A stretch of DNA of 64,000 nt. Origin: Oceaniferula flava. Lineage in GTDB: Bacteria; Verrucomicrobiota; Verrucomicrobiia; Verrucomicrobiales; Akkermansiaceae. Position numbers and translations under genes: made by a program. This document shows positions 63,576 through 64,000 of this stretch, piece by piece; position 1 is the stretch's first letter; the number at the start of each line of letters is the position of its first letter. The stretch covers positions 124,001-188,000 of the forward strand of contig NZ_JAFBGL010000007.1 in the NCBI RefSeq assembly GCF_016811075.1. The letters are read 5' to 3'. The notes under the pieces are model-generated. The model saw only the letters and a program-made list of their open reading frames with translations. It searched no databases and was not told where the DNA came from.

Positions 63576-64000
63576 TTAGCTGGAACGACGGCGGAAGCCG
63601 AGCGCTGCAAGCAGGGTCAAACCGAGCACGGAAGTTGTCGATGGCTCTGGAACTGCGCGAACTTGAATGGCATTCAGCTGAGGAGAGCTCGAGCTCGAAG
63701 TCATCACGAGATCTTCTGTGGTCCCGCTGGCGATGAAGGTTCCGAGCGCATACTGCCCCAAGCCACCTTGAGTATCCACCGGGGTGTAATCCGCGGTGAC
63801 CTCGTTGCTCCCGTTCAGCGTGATTTCACGGTTATCGCGGCCGCTGCGTGAATCGTTGAACCAGACTTGCACTTCATAGGCTTGTCCAATCGTCAAATTA
63901 CCAAGAGTCACCGTTATGGCATCACCGGAGTTAACGTAAATCGCGCTATCCAAGAGGTGCTTGTAGTCGGTCGAGAGTTCGTTCCATGGCGATGCCGTCC
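63576..64000 (-). CDS. PEP-CTERM sorting domain protein (partial, runs off right edge)
   Basis: The frame is open to the window edge; codons upstream of 63953 read ASPWNELSTDYKHL in the same frame, so the apparent start there is not real. The visible C-terminal 140 residues form a beta-sandwich-like domain (AIYVNSGDAITVTLGNLTIGQAYEVQVWFNDSR) as in carbohydrate-binding modules, then VPEPSTTSVLG, helix and FRRRSS. Confidence 0.82.
   Translation of the reverse strand, partial: TASPWNELSTDYKHLLDSAIYVNSGDAITVTLGNLTIGQAYEVQVWFNDSRSGRDNREITLNGSNEVTADYTPVDTQGGLGQYALGTFIASGTTEDLVMTSSSSSPQLNAIQVRAVPEPSTTSVLGLTLLAALGFRRRSS

Overview
The window reads as a chromosomal segment of a free-living, probably marine or aquatic Verrucomicrobium (Verrucomicrobiales / Akkermansiaceae-like). 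This is inferred from gene content, not from a marker gene. The evidence is eight PEP-CTERM surface proteins, a Verru_Chthon cassette protein A homologue, a Rhodopirellula/Verrucomicrobium-type ECF sigma factor with a FecR-like partner, several carbohydrate-active enzymes (GH116, GH117-like, clan GH-A, beta-helix proteins) and a Chlamydia-like class I ribonucleotide reductase. I saw no rRNA, tRNA or CRISPR array.

Layout. 0-2.3 kb: a MerC-like membrane protein cut by the left edge, a PEP-CTERM protein and a small secreted CxxC protein. 2.4-7.3 kb: a beta-helix protein and a GH116 enzyme. 7.4-16.6 kb: a minus-strand block of three PEP-CTERM proteins, a prepilin-like Verru_Chthon A protein with a small partner, and an ECF sigma/FecR pair. 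Four copies of one promoter motif (CGGCAGGTTT-N13-GATA[G/A]GTA) lie in this block, one directly before the sigma gene, so the block looks like a self-contained surface regulon. 16.8-28.9 kb: a GH117-like enzyme, a 1319-residue three-module beta-helix protein, a dimeric alpha/beta-barrel protein, a DsrE protein, a triple-FKBP protein, a PEP-CTERM protein, a FemAB-like acyltransferase and a KefB-type antiporter. 28.9-30.8 kb: an ArsR / permease / thioredoxin-like operon.

31.0-36.7 kb: a DUF2891 protein divergent from a four-gene metal operon (FeoB-like GTPase transporter, 68-aa protein, CzcO-like flavoprotein, COG0523 GTPase). Two copies of a 19-bp palindrome lie between them, and a third copy lies before the MerC-like gene at the left edge. 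Together they look like a Fur-superfamily (probably zinc, Zur-type) regulon. 37-49.5 kb: an Mpv17-like membrane protein, three secreted PEP-CTERM or DNRLRE-like proteins, a clan GH-A glycosidase, a 3D-domain protein, a metzincin protease and an SHD1-type protein.

49.6-57.0 kb is an AT-richer accessory island next to a decayed IS5-type transposase tail. It carries three TIR-domain proteins (one TIR-TM-propeller, one ThsB-like, one zinc-ribbon-like plus TIR), an alpha/beta hydrolase and a TPR-trypsin fusion, and is a probable anti-phage or conflict locus. 57.1-62.8 kb is an nrd locus read as pseudo-NrdB, NrdB, NrdA. NrdB lacks the radical tyrosine (Leu in its place, class Ic-like ligands). The first gene is an NrdB paralogue that has lost four of six metal ligands and the C-terminal radical-transfer tyrosine but keeps the acidic C-terminal tail. 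A last PEP-CTERM gene runs off the right edge.
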